This document shows, one piece after another, positions 1 through 7,151 of a DNA stretch of 9,818 bases. The stretch is from JAJDNW01 sp039714495 (lineage in GTDB: Bacteria; Desulfobacterota; Desulfobacteria; Desulfobacterales; B30-G6), in contig JBDLJD010000151.1 in NCBI GenBank assembly GCA_039714495.1, positions 1-9,818 of the forward strand, in the 5' to 3' direction. Position 1 is the stretch's first letter. Each line of letters begins with the position of its first letter. Position numbers and translations under genes: made by a program. Below the pieces are notes generated by a model. That model did not search any database, was not told the DNA's origin, and saw nothing but the letters and a program-made list of their open reading frames with translations.

Positions 1-157
1 TAACGTCGCGCATAACCATTTCTGTGATCATGAGATGTAGCAGTAAGCTAAGTTCATACGCTAAAACTAAATGATTCTTTCTGTCGGTTGACCCGACATT
101 TCAGCAAGACGGAACACAATATAAGCATCTGACGAATTATCAACAGTACTGAGTATA

Positions 158-408
158 CCCCATAGTTGCATAAACAACATGGCGAATAATAGATAATGAG
201 TTGTTATTATATGCAATATCATAGCGATAGCGCCATTTCCTGGATATTCCCCCAGGTGAATTCAAAGGATGGCCTCTATTTTGCCATGTTGTTTACCCTG
301 CGGGAAAGCCTGAGGACTCCAGATTATGTGTTGTCAAGGGTTCGAAGTAAACCACTACGACTTCACCCTTGTCGCCTTGACTCTGAAGCCCTCAGGCTTT
401 TGCAACGG
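158..408. mobile_element. MITE-like non-autonomous insertion, 251 bp
   Basis: This sequence interrupts the secreted-protein gene and is flanked by a 3-bp direct repeat ATA (155-157 and 409-411), as expected of a small target duplication. Near its ends are GTTGCA (165-170) and TGCAAC (401-406) in inverted orientation. It encodes no plausible protein and consists largely of nested inverted repeats: TAAACAACATGGC at 171-183 against GCCATGTTGTTTA at 283-295, a small CCTGG/CCAGG hairpin at 239-255, and a long hairpin at 305-400. Size, lack of coding capacity and symmetry fit a MITE or compound REP-type element. The terminal repeats are imperfect, so the transposase family that moved it cannot be told from this window. 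Confidence 0.6.
305..400. repeat. long imperfect hairpin inside the insertion
   Basis: AAAGCCTGAGG (305-315) pairs with CCTCAGGCTTT (390-400) without mismatch. The pairing continues imperfectly through CTCCAGA/TCTGAAG. An inner stem is formed by CAAGGGT plus GAAGT (335-341, 344-348) with ACTTC plus ACCCTTG (360-364, 365-371), around an 11-nt loop. The result is a 96-nt stem-loop able to form in single-stranded DNA or RNA. Confidence 0.6.
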
Positions 409-609
409 ATAGTGTTAACTTCAGTGCTACCAATATTAAAACGAGCCTCAAGTTTTGCCCTAAAGCCTGATGGATCAGCTTCAGCTTTAATATTAAAATC
501 TTTGACCCAGTCAAAGTCACCTGCCATTGACACAGGCGTTAAAATAAAACACAATACAATGCTATAGTTATACTCACGCTTTGTATTTTCCTATCTTCAG
601 GCCCGGGTA

Positions 610-2223
610 ATGCAGATGAAAAGCTGGATGCGCACTATACTGCTTTTAATACTTCTGGTGATGACCCCCATGCACTGTACCTTTACGAGCCGTAGCTCTC
701 TGACTGAACAGGGCAGGGCAACGAGAATACTGCCGCCGGATGAGCATGATGCATGGCAAAAACGCATAGCCGAGGGACCGCTGCTACTCAACACGAAACT
801 GACCGTCACCTACCCTTACAACGGCACTGTTTTCCCTCCTGAAATCGCCGCCCCGACCATCCAATGGACGGACCGCAGCAGCGCTGTTTCCCAATGGCTG
901 GTTACCTTCAGCTTCGGTGACCGGCATGCCCCCCTCTATGCCCTTTCCGAAGCACCGCAGTGGACGCCGGACCAAGGCACCTGGGAAACCATCAAGAGCC
1001 GGTCCCTGAGCCCCGGCTGTAATGTCGCGGTTTACGGGATCCGCCCCGGGCCGTCCAGATCACTGATCTCCCGGGATCGCATTCGGATAGTCACCTCAAC
1101 CGACCGTGTGGACGCATCCATCTTTTTTCGCCAGGTCCCGCTGCCGTTCAAAGCCGACAAGCAAACCCTCAAAAAGATGAAATGGCGTATGGGGGACATT
1201 GCCGACTATCAGAAGCCGGCCGTGGTGATGGAAAAGATGCCCGATTGCGCCTCCTGCCACCAGTTTTCCAAAGACGGCCGGCTGATCAGCATGGAGATGA
1301 ACTTTCAGGGGGACAGTGGCGCCCAGTTCGTGGCCCCGGTCCGGAAAACCATAACCCTGTCCGCCGGCCATTTCATGACCTGGAGGGATTTTCCCAAACC
1401 GGATCTGCTGCCGCATACCCGGGGGGTTTTTGCCAAGCTGTCCCCCAATGGGAAGTACCTTATCGGCACGGTCAATGAAATCGCCTTTTTTGCGCTGACC
1501 AATGACCCTGCCTATTGCCAGCTTTTCTTTCCAACCTACGGGGTGCTCGCCTGGTACTCGGTTGACCGGCAAATGTTTCAAAGCCTTCCCGGCGCCGATG
1601 ACACCCGATTTGTGCAGACCGACCCCTCCTGGAGCTGGGATGAAAAGTATGTCGTGTTCGCGCGCGCTGAAACCAGAAACGAGTATCATGACGACATCAG
1701 CGACATCCGCGTCAGGGTCGAAGATGTTGACATCCATGCTTTGAACCGCAAATTCCCGATCCAGTTCGACCTTTACCGCATAGCCTTTAACAAGGGGCGC
1801 GGCAGTACGCCCGAACCCCTTGAAGGGGCCAGCAACAACGGGATGAGCAACTATTTTGCGCGGTATTCGCCGGACAACAAATGGATCGTCTTCACCCGCA
1901 GCAAATCCGGTATCATGCTCCAGCCGGACAGTGAACTTTTCATGATCCCGGCCGAGGGCGGCACCCCCCGCAGGATGCGCTGCAACCTCGATCGATTCAA
2001 TTCCTGGCACAGCTTTTCGCCCAATGGAAAGTGGATGCTGTTTTCCTCCAAGGTCAACTCCCTTTACACGGAGATTTTTTTAACCCATATAGATGAAAAC
2101 GGGATGGACAGCCCCCCGGTCTGCCTCTCCCGTTTCAGTGAAGAGCGCTATGCGGCCAATGTGCCCGAATTTGTCAATCTGCCGGCCCGGGCCATTGAAA
2201 AGATACGCCTGGCCGGCGATTAA
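610..2223 (+). CDS. exported TolB/PD40-type beta-propeller protein with one c-type heme motif
   Basis: The 537-aa protein starts with a basic stretch and a hydrophobic leader (residues 8-20, ILLLILLVMTP), so it is exported. Cys23 follows the leader, but MHC is not a canonical lipobox. Residues about 60-165 look like an all-beta Ig-like domain. C213-A-S-C216-H217 is a CXXCH motif for covalent heme c. From about 270 to 500 there are repeated PD40/WD40-like strands: KLSPNGKYLIGT (277-288), PSWSWDEKYVVFARAE (339-354), ARYSPDNKWIVFTRSKSG (417-434) and HSFSPNGKWMLFSSK (467-481). They are typical of TolB-type propellers. It lies 126 bp upstream of cti on the same strand, so it is probably an envelope partner or electron-carrying accessory of Cti; this is inference. 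The start at ATG 610 is the first that includes the leader; codon 3 (616) is an alternative. No strong ribosome-binding site or promoter is visible. Confidence 0.85.
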   Translation: MQMKSWMRTILLLILLVMTPMHCTFTSRSSLTEQGRATRILPPDEHDAWQKRIAEGPLLLNTKLTVTYPYNGTVFPPEIAAPTIQWTDRSSAVSQWLVTFSFGDRHAPLYALSEAPQWTPDQGTWETIKSRSLSPGCNVAVYGIRPGPSRSLISRDRIRIVTSTDRVDASIFFRQVPLPFKADKQTLKKMKWRMGDIADYQKPAVVMEKMPDCASCHQFSKDGRLISMEMNFQGDSGAQFVAPVRKTITLSAGHFMTWRDFPKPDLLPHTRGVFAKLSPNGKYLIGTVNEIAFFALTNDPAYCQLFFPTYGVLAWYSVDRQMFQSLPGADDTRFVQTDPSWSWDEKYVVFARAETRNEYHDDISDIRVRVEDVDIHALNRKFPIQFDLYRIAFNKGRGSTPEPLEGASNNGMSNYFARYSPDNKWIVFTRSKSGIMLQPDSELFMIPAEGGTPRRMRCNLDRFNSWHSFSPNGKWMLFSSKVNSLYTEIFLTHIDENGMDSPPVCLSRFSEERYAANVPEFVNLPARAIEKIRLAGD

Positions 2224-2253
2224 CAGCCATTTAATTTCACCACCCGCTTCGCT

Positions 2254-2318
2254 CGAGACACAAAGGGCACAAAGAGATAAAATTACAAAAAAATCTTTGT
2301 GTCTTTGTGCCTTTGTGG
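2254..2318. repeat. dispersed 'CTTTGTG' inverted repeat between propeller gene and cti
   Basis: ACACAAAGGGCACAAAGA (2258-2275) faces CTTTGTGTCTTTGTGCCTT (2295-2313) in inverted orientation, giving a stem with a few mismatches and an A/T-rich loop. The right half consists of TTTGTG-type units. I recall such sequences dispersed in noncoding DNA of many deltaproteobacterial and other genomes. No T-run follows, so it is a poor rho-independent terminator. It might still stabilise or attenuate a transcript running from 610 into cti. A degenerate half copy lies at 7645-7680. Confidence 0.6.
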
Positions 2319-2338
2319 CAAAATTAAGGATAATAGAT

Positions 2339-2343
2339 AGGAG
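2339..2343 (+). promoter_or_regulatory. ribosome-binding site of cti
   Basis: AGGAG lies 6 nt before ATG 2350, a good Shine-Dalgarno sequence. It fixes the cti start, which also places a complete lipoprotein signal at the N-terminus. Confidence 0.75.
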
Positions 2344-2349
2344 CCTTCA

Positions 2350-4773
2350 ATGCATAAAAAGACCATCGCAATCATCCTGGTAATGGCAATTCTGGCTGGA
2401 TGCAGTGCATTCAAAACCATGCAATACGAAAAAAAGTACGGCCCGGCCCAGGAGAGTGTCAATCGGCTCATACAATCGCATGCCCCTTCCGAGGTCTCTT
2501 TTTACGATGATGTGCAACCCATTTTAGAGCGGCGCTGCAGTGTCTGCCACTCCTGCTACGATGCACCCTGCCAGCTGAAAACAACCTGCTTCGAAGGCAT
2601 TGAGCGCGGCGGGACCAAGGCCCTGGTATACAATTCCTCCCGGCTGACCGCCGATCCGCCCACGCGGCTGCACGTCGACGCCGATGCAGCCCCTGAATGG
2701 CGGGAATTGAACTTCCACCCCATACTGAACGAGCGGGACCAGACCCAGGCGGCCCATTTGGAAAATTCTGTCCTGGGCCAGATGCTGCAGCTGAAAAAGG
2801 ACAATCCCCTGCCCCAGACCGACCTGCTGCCGGAAACCTTTGATATCCGGCTGGACCGCGGCTACATCTGCACCACGGCTGAAGCCTTTGAGAACTACAA
2901 AACCAAGTACCCGCTCTGGGGCATGCCCTATGCCCTGCCCGGCCTGGAGGACAAGGAGCGTGAAACCATCGTGAACTGGCTGCGCCAGGGCGCCCTGGTC
3001 ACGCCGCTTCCACCGCCCTCGGACACGGCCGTTGAAGTCGTTTCCAGATGGGAGCATTTTTTAAACGGCCCCTCTTTGAAAGAGCAGCTCTTGGCCCGCT
3101 ATCTCTACGAGCACCTTTTTATCGGCCGCCTCCATTTTGAATCGCTGCCCCAGCGCGAATTCTATCGTCTGGTCAGGTCCACCACGCCGCCCGGGCAGCC
3201 CGTGGCCGAGATCGCCACTGTCAGGCCCTATGACGACCCCGGCGAGGCTCCCTTTTACTACCGTCTTCGAAAAATCCAGGCCACCATTGCAGCCAAGGAC
3301 CACACCGTCTATCGCGTGACCCGCGACAAAATGGCCCGCTACACCGAACTTTTTCTCAATGACAATATCAATGTCACAGCCCTGCCTTCCTATGACCCGG
3401 CCACAACCGCCAACCCGTTTATCACCTTTGCGGAACTGCCGGCGCTCTCCCGCTACCTTTTCATGCTGGACGATGCCCGCTTCTTTGTGGAAGGCTTCAT
3501 CAAGGGTCCCGTGTGCCGTGGACAGGTGGCCCTCAACGTGGTCAACGACCATTTTTTCGTGGCCTTTTTCGATCCGGAAAAAGACCGGATCAGCAACGAC
3601 ACCCAGTTTCTGGCAGATGTCAGCCCCCTTTTGGCCATCCCCTCGGAAAAGGAGAGCACGCTGCGATTCTTGAAAACCTGGCATCGATATGCCGGACTGC
3701 AAAAGAAATACCTGGAGGCCAAGGAAAAATATCTAATGGAGCTCAACCCCGACGACAAGGGCAATGACATGACCCATGTCTGGAACGGCGGGCATGTCAA
3801 CCCCAATGCCCTTTTGACGGTGTTCCGCCATTTCGACAGCGCCAGCGTGGTCAACGGTTTCGTCGGTCAAATGCCCAAAACCGGCTGGGTAGTGGACTTT
3901 CCCCTGTTCGAACGCATTCACTACCTCCTGGTGGCTGGTTTCAATGTGTTCGGCAATGTGGGGCATCAGGTTGAAACGCGGCTTTACATGGACTTTCTGC
4001 GCATGGAGGGGGAGAACAACATGCTGAGCTTTCTGCCCATAGAAAATCGCCGGGAAATCTGGAACCACTGGTACCGGGATGCCCGCAAGGGTGCGGAAAA
4101 CTACCTGGACGAACAATACAGAGGGCTCCAGCGCACCACGAAAGTGGTGTATCACACCGACGACCCCAAGGCGGAATTCTTTGAAAAATGCCTGGCCCAC
4201 GTCGGCGCAGCCGCGAACGCGCCCGATGTCATCAACAGGTGTCCGGACGACACCTGCGTGGACCCCCATGCCGGCCCGGTTGAACAGCGGGCCGACAAAG
4301 CCATGCGCAGGATTGCCAACATGCGCGGCCGGCAGGTGCATGCCCTGCCCGACGTTACTTTTGTCCACGTGGTCATGGACGGCGACACCCCGGATCTGGC
4401 CTACACCATCATCCGCAACAAAGCCTTGAGCAACAACTCCATGCTGTTCAAGGAAGGCCGGCGGCGCACTCCCGATGATGACACCCTCACCGTTGTCAAA
4501 GGATACATAGGCAACTACCCAAATGCCTTCAGCCGCATCCCCATCGACGAAATCGAAGCCCGTATCGACACCTATTTTAATATCCACAACAAGCTCGACT
4601 ACTACAATTATTCAAAAAAGCACGGTATTCAGCGGAACAGCGCCATTTTCTGGCAGGAATCCGACTGGCATTACCAGACATACCTGGCAGCCAAACCCGT
4701 CGAAGCCGGCCTGTTCGATATGTACCGCTTTCACCGCATCGCCGAAAAAACAGATGCCAGTTTTGAGTGGTGA
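2350..4773 (+). CDS. cti: fatty acid cis/trans isomerase, lipoprotein with heme c site
   Basis: Cti isomerises cis-unsaturated acyl chains of membrane phospholipids directly to trans. It is a periplasmic c-type cytochrome enzyme known from Pseudomonas and Vibrio that rigidifies the membrane under solvent or heat stress. The 807-aa product has a classical lipoprotein signal (AILAGC, lipidated Cys18, Ser at +2, predicting outer-membrane sorting). The heme motif C63-S-V-C66-H67 sits in the family's hallmark RRCSVCHSCYDAPCQLK (61-77), followed by the recognisable FEGIERGGTKALVYNSSRLT (81-100). Full-length similarity is expected: the Pseudomonas enzyme is about 766 aa, and no frame damage is seen. 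The upstream heme-bearing propeller protein on the same strand suggests a shared transcript. Cti activity in Pseudomonas is usually constitutive and controlled by substrate access; no regulator site is evident here. Identity is confident; outer-membrane location is inferred from the +2 residue. Confidence 0.93.
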   Translation: MHKKTIAIILVMAILAGCSAFKTMQYEKKYGPAQESVNRLIQSHAPSEVSFYDDVQPILERRCSVCHSCYDAPCQLKTTCFEGIERGGTKALVYNSSRLTADPPTRLHVDADAAPEWRELNFHPILNERDQTQAAHLENSVLGQMLQLKKDNPLPQTDLLPETFDIRLDRGYICTTAEAFENYKTKYPLWGMPYALPGLEDKERETIVNWLRQGALVTPLPPPSDTAVEVVSRWEHFLNGPSLKEQLLARYLYEHLFIGRLHFESLPQREFYRLVRSTTPPGQPVAEIATVRPYDDPGEAPFYYRLRKIQATIAAKDHTVYRVTRDKMARYTELFLNDNINVTALPSYDPATTANPFITFAELPALSRYLFMLDDARFFVEGFIKGPVCRGQVALNVVNDHFFVAFFDPEKDRISNDTQFLADVSPLLAIPSEKESTLRFLKTWHRYAGLQKKYLEAKEKYLMELNPDDKGNDMTHVWNGGHVNPNALLTVFRHFDSASVVNGFVGQMPKTGWVVDFPLFERIHYLLVAGFNVFGNVGHQVETRLYMDFLRMEGENNMLSFLPIENRREIWNHWYRDARKGAENYLDEQYRGLQRTTKVVYHTDDPKAEFFEKCLAHVGAAANAPDVINRCPDDTCVDPHAGPVEQRADKAMRRIANMRGRQVHALPDVTFVHVVMDGDTPDLAYTIIRNKALSNNSMLFKEGRRRTPDDDTLTVVKGYIGNYPNAFSRIPIDEIEARIDTYFNIHNKLDYYNYSKKHGIQRNSAIFWQESDWHYQTYLAAKPVEAGLFDMYRFHRIAEKTDASFEW

Positions 4774-4820
4774 CAAGCGGTCCCGGATGAGCGGGTCAGG
4801 ATTTCGCTCTTCATTTTAAC

Positions 4821-4850
4821 CGCAGACCCACGCAGACGACCGCGGACGGT
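4821..4850. repeat. CGCAGAC decamer repeat in the convergent gap
   Basis: Three adjacent 10-bp units, CGCAGACCCA, CGCAGACGAC and CGCGGACGGT, lie between the 3' ends of cti and the nucleotidase gene. From general knowledge this resembles the short dispersed 'CGCAGACnnACGCAGAC' repeats that occur in noncoding DNA of many Proteobacteria. AACCG (4819-4823) and CGGTT (4847-4851) flank it in inverted orientation. No function can be assigned. Confidence 0.5.
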
Positions 4851-4866
4851 TACAACAATATTTATA

Positions 4867-4883
4867 AAATGCCATCTGCATTT
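4867..4883 (-). terminator. possible weak terminator hairpin of the nucleotidase gene
   Basis: AAATGC (4867-4872) and GCATTT (4878-4883) form a 6-bp stem with a 5-nt loop overlapping the stop codon. On the minus strand it is followed by T/A-rich sequence rather than a clean T-run. It is short and A/T-rich, so only a weak candidate. Confidence 0.25.
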
Positions 4884-6870
4884 AAGAAGCCATTCTTTTT
4901 CTGATGACTCTCACGGGAATATAGACCAGTAACACCACCAGCAGCACGACCGTTAAAACCAGGGCCGCGGCGATCCAGGTCAGGTAGTTTCCATTGGCAA
5001 GCAGCTTGACAGGGTTGATGCTGCTGTCTACGATCTGGCGTCCTTCAAGCGACCTGTATTTTTCCGGAATATCCGGTATATTGTTGCCGGTGCCGTCTGC
5101 AAATGCCCGCACATAGTCCACCAGTGCCGTCCAATCCTTGATTTCCTGGATACCGGGTCGCTGCGCATCCCCATCTACCCGGGCTTCTGTCAGGTCTTCA
5201 ATGGGATTGCCCGACTTGTCCTTGGGGACTATGGTCAGGATTCCACTGGTGAAGCCGCCGATGACTTTTAAAAAAGTTGCGTTGTATATATTGGTTACAG
5301 CCTTGTAGAGGTTGCCGTTGGCATCGGAATAATCCAGAGCGTCAAATTCGCCCCGGCCATTTTCGATGAGAACCTCAGTCACCCGGTCGAAAAGCATCCG
5401 CCTGGGATTATAAGTCAATTTTACACCTGAAAGCTGAAGAAAATAGTCACTCCCCTTCATGCGATAAACAGTGGTCAGTATTTCAAATGTTTTTTTCAGC
5501 TCTGCAGCGGTCACATAAAATGACACCAGGGGGTAGCTCATGGTGCCATCCCACCCGATGCCCAGGGGGACCGTCCTGAACAGGTCGCTGACGGTTACCT
5601 GCCCTGTTTCCCCTTTGAGTATGTCGTCACGGATCACGCCATTGGACTGAATAGACACAGACACCCTGCTAGCCGGATCATCAGGATCGTATTCCGCCCG
5701 ATCAACCGCCCAGCGGGTTGCATCTGTGATCAGGTTTCCCAGGTTGGATTCATTCTCCCGAAGATACAGGTCAAAGTCTGTCTCCACCAGCACCTGATCG
5801 AATTTCAGGCCATACGGCTGCAAAACCCGGTCATTTACAATTTCAACCGCATTGCCGATCATGTCATCGATCTGTTTGTCCCCCTGGATGGCATCATCGA
5901 TGGCCACGTACTTATAGTTATCCAGTTTCAAGCCTGTCGCGGTCAGCACAACATCCAGGACCCCCACCTGTTTGCCATAGGCCCAGGCCTGTACAATAAT
6001 GGTATTGTTTTCAACAATCGGTTCGGGGAGCCTTGTGTGCGTGTGCCCGCTGATGATGATATCGATCCCGGGAACTTCCCTGGCCAGCAACAGGTCTTCC
6101 GATTTGGATGGATCTCCATCCAGGCCGCTGTGGGAGATGCATATGACGAGACCAACCTGCTCTTTCTCCCTCAATGTCTTTACCATCTCTTTTGCCGTTG
6201 CAATCCTGTCGGCGAACTTTACCGGGCTGGCAAAAGGGGCCACACTGGCGGCATCTTCTCCCACCAGCCCCATAAAACCTATTTTCAGGCCGTCCACCTG
6301 CCTGACGGCATACGGCTTTACCCGTCCGGCCTTAAATTGCTCCTCGAGGGTGTCGTCCCTGGCATCGGTCGAATCGAAGATGAGATTGGATGAAACGATG
6401 TCCGGCAGCTTGGCTTTTCCGGCAGCGGATTCGATAATCCGGGCAAGCCCCTGGGGTTTAAGGTCAAACTCGTGGTTGCCAAGGGTGACGACGTCATACC
6501 CCATTTCTTCCATCAGCACCAGTTCCAGGGCTTCTTCACGGCTCACCATGTGAAAGAGGGAGCCCATTAAAAAATCACCGGCATCCAGGACCAGGACCGG
6601 ATTGTCTCTGGCGGCTTTTTCAGATTGGATCACGGTGGCGATCCTGGCCCACCCACCAATGGTTTTGTCATTGTCGGCAACCAGCGGCGTATAGTCCTTG
6701 TTGGGAGAAAAACCCAGGAAATGGGAATGAAGGTCATTGGTATGCAGAATGGTAAGGCGCTGTTCAGATGCCGACAGAAGGTTGTTAAAGCTGAAAAAAA
6801 TAAAGCAGCTCAGCAGGCAGCACTTGAAACCCGTTCCGATTTTTGCACTGAATCTGTTGTTATGCACCAT
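4882..6870 (-). CDS. membrane-anchored 5'-nucleotidase/UshA-type metallophosphoesterase
   Basis: This 662-aa enzyme should remove phosphate from extracytoplasmic nucleotides or related phosphoesters using two divalent metals. The N-terminal hydrophobic stretch (about 16-34) is a signal peptide or anchor. The calcineurin-like domain shows all expected metal motifs: ILHTNDLHSH (41-50; Asp46, His48), DAGD (96-99), GNHEFD (131-136), SHSG (His247) and SGHTHT (274-279; His276, His278). The 5'-nucleotidase C-terminal domain follows, with ESNLGNLITDA (374-384), SNGVIRDD (409-416) and DLFRTVPLG (429-437). A membrane segment at about 630-652 and a basic tail (RVIRKRMAS) end the protein, which would tether it to the inner membrane with the catalytic part outside; soluble UshA lacks this. 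GGGGAGGGG (6879-6887) is a good ribosome-binding site 8 nt before ATG 6870. The gene converges on cti. Exact substrate unknown. Confidence 0.9.
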   Translation of the reverse strand: MVHNNRFSAKIGTGFKCCLLSCFIFFSFNNLLSASEQRLTILHTNDLHSHFLGFSPNKDYTPLVADNDKTIGGWARIATVIQSEKAARDNPVLVLDAGDFLMGSLFHMVSREEALELVLMEEMGYDVVTLGNHEFDLKPQGLARIIESAAGKAKLPDIVSSNLIFDSTDARDDTLEEQFKAGRVKPYAVRQVDGLKIGFMGLVGEDAASVAPFASPVKFADRIATAKEMVKTLREKEQVGLVICISHSGLDGDPSKSEDLLLAREVPGIDIIISGHTHTRLPEPIVENNTIIVQAWAYGKQVGVLDVVLTATGLKLDNYKYVAIDDAIQGDKQIDDMIGNAVEIVNDRVLQPYGLKFDQVLVETDFDLYLRENESNLGNLITDATRWAVDRAEYDPDDPASRVSVSIQSNGVIRDDILKGETGQVTVSDLFRTVPLGIGWDGTMSYPLVSFYVTAAELKKTFEILTTVYRMKGSDYFLQLSGVKLTYNPRRMLFDRVTEVLIENGRGEFDALDYSDANGNLYKAVTNIYNATFLKVIGGFTSGILTIVPKDKSGNPIEDLTEARVDGDAQRPGIQEIKDWTALVDYVRAFADGTGNNIPDIPEKYRSLEGRQIVDSSINPVKLLANGNYLTWIAAALVLTVVLLVVLLVYIPVRVIRKRMAS

Positions 6871-6910
6871 GCTAATTTCCCCTCCCCAACCTGTCGGTAT
6901 TCAACAACCA

Positions 6911-6923
6911 CCCCTAAAAGGGG
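6911..6923. other. short hairpin in the nucleotidase leader
   Basis: CCCC TAAAA GGGG is a perfect small stem-loop about 40 nt upstream of the nucleotidase start. It could form in the 5' leader of that mRNA and affect initiation, or be incidental. Confidence 0.35.
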
Positions 6924-6961
6924 CCGGTATCTCCCACCTCAGATTTTTGCGTATCATAAAT

Positions 6962-6995
6962 TTTCATGCCCTGGCGCGCACAACCAGGCATGAAA
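6962..6995. promoter_or_regulatory. 12-bp stem-loop upstream of the nucleotidase gene
   Basis: TTTCATGCC (6962-6970) pairs with GGCATGAAA (6987-6995), and TGG (6972-6974) with CCA (6984-6986), leaving one bulged C and a 9-nt loop. It is too long and exact to be likely chance. It lies about 92 bp upstream of the nucleotidase start and could be an operator or a leader hairpin. No T-run follows in either direction. Confidence 0.45.
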
Positions 6996-7025
6996 CAAAC
7001 ATTTTCGCAAAATTACGCTAAGATT

Positions 7026-7060
7026 CTTTTTACACAATTTCATGAAAATTTACAAAAAAG
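7026..7060. promoter_or_regulatory. A/T-rich imperfect palindrome centred on TTTCATGAAA
   Basis: CTTTTT (7026-7031) and AAAAAG (7055-7060) flank an imperfect inverted repeat whose centre is the perfect palindrome TTTCATGAAA (7038-7047). It sits between the divergent nucleotidase gene and the truncated ATPase gene, so it could be an operator for either. Apart from this site and the two hairpins nearer the nucleotidase, I see no gene in 6871-7108. Confidence 0.35.
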
Positions 7061-7110
7061 ATCGATTTTGTTTCACAATAATGCCCTAGGGGCGTCTTCC
7101 CGACCGCATT

Positions 7111-7151
7111 GTTTATGTTAATCGTAAAAACGATTGACAATTTACATAAAC
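7111..7151 (+). promoter_or_regulatory. palindromic promoter/operator region of the truncated copy
   Basis: GTTTATGT (7111-7118) and ACATAAAC (7144-7151) are perfect inverted repeats, and an inner repeat AATCGT/ACGATT (7120-7125, 7130-7135) nests within. ATTGACAATTTA (7133-7144), containing the -35-like TTGACA, is identical to 7763-7774 in front of the intact ATPase. No convincing -10 box at normal spacing is visible. The right arm runs into the homologous coding region (from 7148), so a deletion appears to have joined a control region directly to the C-terminal domain. Confidence 0.5.

Larger units (their letters stand above)
67..590 (-). pseudogene. small secreted protein gene, split by an insertion
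   Basis: Read on the minus strand, 590-411 encodes an N-terminal part with a hydrophobic leader (SIVLCFILTPVSMA) followed by GDFDWVKDFNIKAEADPSGF, ending ...GSTEVNTI. Bases 157-67 encode the matching C-terminal part, LSTVDNSSDAYIVFRLAEMS followed by GQPTERII and a TAG stop at 67-69. Removing the 251 bases between them and one copy of the ATA flank restores an uninterrupted ...VNTI-LSTV... frame, so this was one gene. There is also no good start codon: the frame is open back to a TAG at 591-593 with only TTG (552-554) or a late ATG inside the leader, which suggests the original start was lost. From memory this resembles a family of small exported proteins in Deltaproteobacteria that continues past ERII, so the 3' end is probably also degraded. 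Function unknown. It lies head-to-head with the gene starting at 610. Confidence 0.7.

Noticed and set aside
527..560. Promoter for the propeller gene with TTGACA at 527
   Set aside because: The nearest -10-like hexamers are at poor spacing, and the TTGACA lies in the leader codons of the broken minus-strand gene. Too weak to list.
196..567. 123-aa plus-strand open frame
   Set aside because: It crosses the insertion border and the antisense of the broken secreted-protein gene. Its composition is not protein-like and it has no clear ribosome-binding site.
664..678. Lipobox in the propeller protein (PMHC)
   Set aside because: The residues before Cys23 are Pro-Met-His, which does not match the [LVI][ASTVI][GAS]C pattern. 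Export is supported, lipidation is not.
1096..2010. 304-aa minus-strand open frame
   Set aside because: It is antisense to the well-supported propeller gene and explained by codon bias there. It resembles no family.
3733..4587. 284-aa minus-strand open frame inside cti
   Set aside because: It is a shadow of cti codon usage. The cti frame carries family motifs and this one carries none.
5999..6553. 184-aa plus-strand open frame opposite the nucleotidase gene
   Set aside because: It is antisense to a region with all metal-binding motifs of the phosphoesterase, and its Ser/Arg-rich composition is typical of a shadow.
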